Source: Carnegiea gigantea
Lineage: Eukaryota > Streptophyta > Magnoliopsida > Caryophyllales > Cactaceae
Assembly (NCBI GenBank): GCA_029747015.1
Contig: JAKOGI010000081.1
Coordinates: 682,001-746,000 of the forward strand
Length of the DNA: 64,000 bases
Direction: 5' to 3'
Program-made: the position numbers and the translations under genes
The notes under the pieces: model-generated
Seen by the model: the letters and a program-made list of their open reading frames with translations, nothing else
What the model was told of the DNA's origin: nothing
Databases searched by the model: none
Shown here: in pieces, positions 58,851-64,000 of the stretch
Position numbering within the stretch: the stretch's first letter is position 1
Layout: the number at the start of each line of letters is the position of its first letter

Positions 58851-61800
58851 TCACCAGCCCCTATCTCTCCCTCCTATCCTTCGTGCCAACTCCAAATCCT
58901 TTCTCACTGCAATACAATTTTAAGCACAATAACCATCATCAGTAACAATAAACCACAAATTCTGCAATGTAGAGTAAAATCCACTGTATATAATTAGAAA
59001 AAAGAAATCTGCATGGAATGAACAATCAAATTATCAAACACAAAGCTCTAGCTCTACTATATATGTTGCCTAGAGTTGGCTAAGATAATAAAGCACGGAT
59101 AAATGTGCGTTCATTTTTGGCTACCTAAGACACAGGTAAATGTTTTAGCGTCAAACTCAGCCATTTTCAAGGACAGTTCTTGACTTTGACCTCAGATGAA
59201 AAATTAGCTGCCGTCAGTCATGCCAGAATGTAGGCTCACAGAGAAACTACAGGTCTGGGTAACATAAGCTTAATACATTGTTTCAGCAAAATCTCCATAT
59301 GCTTTTGCATAGGACTTTCCCAAACCCATTACTTCTTGACCCCCACCTTAGACATGCCCACATTTTTGACAAATGATTCCCGCAAGTGGCCTTCCCTCAC
59401 ACAACCACAAAGAAATCTGGAACAGAAGCATCCACTGAACTTAGCAATTAATACAACAAAACAAAAGACATCAAATAGGGGAAAATGCTACCATCCTAGC
59501 AGAAGGTTCATTGGTGTACCTTTGCTGGACAAAGAGGGTATCAGTAACCATAACAAGGGATCACCTTGCCATTTTCCAGTAGCAAAAATGCTTAAGCATC
59601 TAAAGTAGAAGCGGAGAAGTCCATAGAATAGAAGGAATAACAACTTCCCCAGCACAAAGTTCAGACGTACTCTAATCTTTCAATATCAGAAATATAACAG
59701 TAATCGACAATAATATAATATAAGTAGAAGCTGGGCCCTTGAATGGTAATAATAGTCACCATTAGAGAGATGCATAACCTACAAACTCAATTGAAATCCA
59801 AATATCAAAAGAAAATTCAGCACACAGATCACATACAACTATAATGCACTAGATACATAGCAATTACTCTACAATAGCACAAACTACATAATTCAGCCAT
59901 TCAACGCATAATAACAGCAACAATTAGAGGATACTAGATCTTACTTAGTGTGACTCTTCTTGCATGGATAGCACAAAGCATACCATCTTCGAATAGACGG
60001 ACAAGGAAATCTTCTGCAGCCTACAGTGAATCAACTATCAAATGCACACTTCAAACAAGAACAATATATTTTCCTTTTAGCAATCATTAAAATCTAAAAA
60101 TACCTCTCCAGAGGATCTTTTTCTACTATCCAACAACCAGAAGCATTAAACGTCATTACGTATGTTATGTAATGAAAGGGAATATTTATTATCAACACCC
60201 TTTTAGAATAACCCTGATGTGAGATTTCATTTTGTGCAATACAATCACAATCTAATATATTCAAGTAAATCATCTGCATAATGAAAGGGGATAGTTATTA
60301 CACTGCTCTTTATTTTCACGCTTCCATGATAGCTATACGGATGTAATGTGATCACAATGTTGTAATCTGCTATAGAAGTAAACGTCAAAATGCTCAAATA
60401 ATGCATTTGAACCAGTCATTTCCTTTAAAGGCTATGAATGTATCATCCCTTCCAATTATCCCCCAATTATTGGATAACCAATGTCACAGTTCTCTAGTAC
60501 TCTTTTTCTTTTCGTCTTCACTTTCTCTCTCCTCAAAACCAACCAACCCAATTTTAGCCTCAAAACTGCTCTTCTCACCACTGATTCTCTCTGTAATCTC
60601 ACTATCTCTTCTCAAGATTGACTGATTAAGAAATCCTCCCCTGCAGAATCATTAACTGTATCTTAATTCCCAAAGATGAGAAAACCTAGAATTTGGAACA
60701 ATAATCTGTTAGCTTTGGTTATGGCCACTTCAACCGCCATAGTACCTCCCTAGAATTCAAGTTCACTCTCATGGAAGATGAGGAAGAGTCTGGGAGAATG
60801 GAGACAGAAAATCAGTGGGTGTAGGCAGAGAGGAAATAGTTTAATTAGCTGGTGACTGTGCTGATCTTTAAATAGGGAAGAGTGGATGGGGATCTTGAGT
60901 GAAGCAGAAAGAGAAAGACATGGGGAAATGGAGTGATAGGGGAATAAGAGTAGAAAGAGGTTAAATTTTGTGGAAGGTCGTATAACTTGTTAGCTCTTTT
61001 TTATGTTTTCTCTTAAACATAAAGACATTGTAAATGGTCATATTTTTACTCATGTTATTGTCATTATTACGCTAGACATAATCCAATGTGATAATGATTA
61101 AAAGTTTTAATGGCAACATGACATGTCAACATCATCTAAGACCCAGTTATGGTTTCATTATGAGAGATTGCAAACAACAGAACAAGCCCTAGAAACATTT
61201 TTCTCTGAGCAGCACACAGCAGCTTCTTTAATAGACGAGAAGGGGGAAAACCCTCACCAATTCAAGATTTGTTGCCGTCTAGGTTGCAAGGCCCGCCTAC
61301 CCTTTTTAGCCCTCCCACCCCACCCTTGCCATGGGCTGCTTACCCTCCCAAACCCAAGAGGTGGTCCGGCTTGTACGCATCAAAAGAAATATAATGAAAA
61401 TAAAACAAGCCATAGTTTCATGTGAAGGACTTCACAAGATAAGAAGGCAGACAACAATCAATTGGCATTTTCGGACTTCAAAAAAACAACATAAAGTAGG
61501 GGCAGAATTCTACTAGCAAAAAAGCATGCACAAAGTGTTGTAACAGTGCAATGACAACAATGTCTTATTACCAGTGATGTAGCAAGCAGGTTTCAATTTG
61601 ACCTCTCTCATTCAATCTGTTACTGTTGACATTGGAAGGAAACCTTACAAATTGGCATTAATGATGCTCAAAAATCAATGACAAGAATGTTTTCATACTA
61701 AGGCAAACCAAAAACCCTGCCTGATGCGCATTAAACCAGAAAGTCGTCATTTATTCATGGAACAAGCAACAATGCAACTCACAAGATTCACCATGCAAAG

Positions 61801-63299
61801 ATGACCTAGGAGATCCAATGACGTATATGCCGGACGTTACCAAAAGAATGAAAATTACATAGCGATATAAAAATAGGGGTTACAGCCAAAAATGATCCAT
61901 AGTTGTGCATAGGTGAGGAAGACAAATTCACATGTGCTGAAGTGAACTGAACGCAGAAAAACACTTAAAGAATTCAGAATAGTTTATTGCACCTCTTGTA
62001 AAGCCAACAGTGCTTCAGCCTGCCAGCGACCAACATGAGGAGCAAGCCTATAAGTGATCTCTTTCACCTGAATGAAATTCAGAGCCCATTAGCATGGAGT
62101 TGAAGGAACACATGTTACTACTCCATGACCCTGATGAATAATTAAGACTAAAATAATTTCACACAATAGATTGACAAGGAAATGTTGAAAACTCAAGAAC
62201 AAAAAGAAGGAACATCACACAGGACAAACTGAGGACCTTCTCACATATAGAATAGCCAAAATCAACACTGATAAAGAGAGAACTGAACGGACAGAAGTAA
62301 AAAGCAGAATGTCACCCGGCACTAAAATTAACCCAAAGACAGATCAAAAGATGAGCACTTGGTACTGTTAATTATATCAACTTACCATAAATAAAGGATC
62401 TCAACAAACTCTAGTATTGATATCAACATTAAAACCAACACTCAACTCTTGTTTGCAATTAAAAAATTAACAAATTTAGCATGAAACACAAAAATTAGAA
62501 CATCGACTAATCAAGCAACGTGTTACTCCAGAAACAACTCCCCACCAAGAAAAAACACCTAAAACAATGAATAGTAAAGAGATCACCAATGATAGTAGCA
62601 GGACACAAAGCATAAGCAAACCAAGGGAGGGAGGAATGCAATTTTAAGACACTTTTGCAGAGAAGAGAGAAGGAAAGCCATACAGTGCGGATGAAGGGAG
62701 CAGCAGGAATAAGGAGTTCAACAGATTTCTGGAGCTTCCGGATCTCCCTGAGGGCCACTGTGCCGGCCCTGAAACGGTGTTTCTTCTTCCCCGACCGTCC
62801 TGCGCCTGCAGAAGGGGCTAATTTTTCACAAATGAACTTGTTTGCATTAAATGAATACATTGTTTACCAACAACTTTAACCCCAACCAACCCCCCCCCCC
62901 AAAAAAAAAGAAACGGCACCGAAGTGCGGACATCATGAACGTCGACTTACTTCCAGGAGTAGCCTGACTGTCGGATGTGCCCGCTTTGCGCTTTCGCGTT
63001 AAAGTAGTCTGCAATTTCACATGCAAATTATGAGCTAAAACCCTCGAATTGAAGCATCAAAACAATTGCCAGTACCCAAAATACAGAGAGAGAAAGACGA
63101 CCTGGGCAGCAGCGGAAGTAGAAGGGGTTGAAGTCGACCCTGAAACCCAGAAAACGCCATTAGAGACAAGAGGAATCTAGGGCTTCAATCATCAAAGAAA
63201 CAATCGACAACATAAATGACAAGGTGAGAGAGAAAGAATGGGACCTTTGCGAGGTGTTGCCGGGCCAGAACTCTTCCTGGCAGTATGCTTCACTCTCAT
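58851..63299 (-). CDS. CENH3: Centromeric histone H3 variant CENH3
   Basis: CENH3 replaces H3 in centromeric nucleosomes and directs kinetochore assembly. Seven exons on the minus strand: 63299-63245, 63139-63102, 63008-62951, 62817-62684, 62067-61993, 60020-59945, 58906-58851. All introns are GT-AG, phases agree, and the product is 163 residues. The tail starts [18 protein letters not shown] and is rich in Ser, Thr, Ala and Lys. The histone fold begins [19 protein letters not shown], then [20 protein letters not shown]. Loop 1 and helix 2 (the CENP-A targeting region) read [20 protein letters not shown], followed by [20 protein letters not shown]. The end is [20 protein letters not shown]. 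Divergence from canonical H3 in tail and loop 1 marks it as CENH3. Exon 4 has a second in-frame acceptor 12 nt downstream (62805), giving 159 residues. It converges on MTM. Confidence 0.96.
60021..61992 (-). other. CENH3 intron 5
   Basis: This 2.0-kb intron is the longest of the gene. It has a T/C-rich stretch near 60505-60535 and a GC-rich patch near 61,270-61,370. No transposon with clear ends was found. Introns 6 (58907-59944) and 4 (62068-62683) likewise show nothing recognisable. Confidence 0.45.
62890..62909. repeat. C11-A9 homopolymer junction in CENH3 intron 3
   Basis: Eleven C are followed directly by nine A within the 133-bp intron between exons 3 and 4. Equivalent, longer junctions occur in MTM introns 12, 15 and 18. 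Confidence 0.8.
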
Positions 63300-64000
63300 T
63301 ATGATCGATTAATCAGGATCATTCGAAGAACCCTAACCCTAATCAAAGCGATTTCTCCCTCCTCCTCTTCCTCAAAGAGAGCTCCTGCCACTACAGCGTT
63401 GTTGTTCTGCCCCTTTGTCTGTTTGGCGCTCTGCTTTCTTTTCTTACATTCAAATTTTTTCAAGTCGAGAAAAAAGAAAAAAAAAAAAAAAAAAAAGGTG
63501 AGTGAGGGAGCCGCGAGAGCATGAAATTCAGTGTGATTTTGGGCGGGAGCATAAAATTTAGGAATAGTTAATTAGCATTTAGTAGTGATCATTTTACATA
63601 ATATTAACTCTTCAGCCTCTTTAACTATGGGCATCATAAGATATATACGTTCATATATAATTTTGATGGGTTGAAATCATCTGCAGTTATAGAAGAGATT
63701 GTAACTTTTTCTAGCAAATTTTCTTTTTACCATTAGTGGTAAAATTATTGTATTAATAGTGGTAAATTTTTTTAACAGTTTGAAATCTCAACTATTGAAT
63801 AGGTGGACTGTAAGATTACAATCTTCCTCTAGTTGCAAAGAATGCTCTACTTTTAAAATTATGTACAAGCGCTTTAATACTATTGCTACGAAGGTAATTT
63901 TTTATGGGTTTATGTTGATATGATAGAGAAAATAGAGAGAAAGGAAACAAAATTAACATGAAAGAAAGAGAGGAGCCATCGCCATCGGTTGTTGAACAAG
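63300..64000 (-). promoter_or_regulatory. CENH3 upstream region
   Basis: On the minus strand, GCTCCCGCCC (rc of 63541-63550) lies about 240 bp before the CENH3 start codon. It matches an E2F-type core (TCCCGC) as expected for an S/G2-phase gene. A poly(A)/(T) tract follows at about 63478-63496. Beyond 63,560 the DNA is AT-rich, with no feature recognised up to the window end. Confidence 0.4.

Overview
The window is nuclear DNA of a flowering plant, almost certainly a eudicot. The evidence is spliced genes with GT-AG introns, AT-rich intergenic DNA, plant-type L1 LINEs, hAT elements, small MITE-like elements and a Ty1/copia fragment. The species cannot be named from the sequence. There are two host protein-coding genes, and both could be read exon by exon by eye. 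No rRNA, tRNA or CRISPR feature was recognised.

Layout. From 1 to 12.7 kb is accessory, AT-rich DNA: a decayed copia reverse-transcriptase end, a 0.8-kb sequence present twice, a 0.46-kb tandem duplication with promoter-like motifs, an adjacent pair of 0.7-kb DNA elements sharing a palindrome, a hAT-type element and a Stowaway-like MITE. From 12,753 to 56,644 (+) is a 19-exon myotubularin gene (MTM, phosphoinositide 3-phosphatase, 854 codons). From 58,851 to 63,299 (-) is a 7-exon gene for the centromeric histone CENH3 (163 or 159 residues, depending on one splice acceptor). The two genes converge, with about 2.2 kb between their stop codons.

The most striking structure is MTM intron 6 (19,791-44,201, 24.4 kb). 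It is largely made of transposons inserted into each other, and most junctions can be dated relative to one another by target-site duplications (TSDs). A small hAT element (25,016-41,877, TSD GAGTTTAA) was split by a LINE (25,178-41,561, TSD GCTTGGAGA). That LINE was split twice: by a 5.55-kb opposite-strand LINE (26,013-31,565, 17-bp TSD) and by a second hAT element (32,347-39,493). The second hAT was itself split by a 6.05-kb hAT carrying a damaged transposase gene (32,667-38,716, TSD GGTCTTCT). Upstream in the same intron, another LINE (about 20,313-24,565) carries three further insertions. A fifth LINE copy (41,925-43,661) lies downstream. An unbroken relative of the outermost small hAT element sits in MTM intron 17.

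Functionally, MTM is a cytosolic or endomembrane lipid phosphatase and CENH3 is the nucleosomal histone that marks centromeres. Nothing suggests that they work together. All transposon genes seen here carry stops or frameshifts. No wholly new system was found. The main points of interest are the resolved transposon nest, an intron that separates the catalytic Cys codon from the rest of the myotubularin P-loop, and unusual features of CENH3 (altered N-terminus, tandem splice acceptors).
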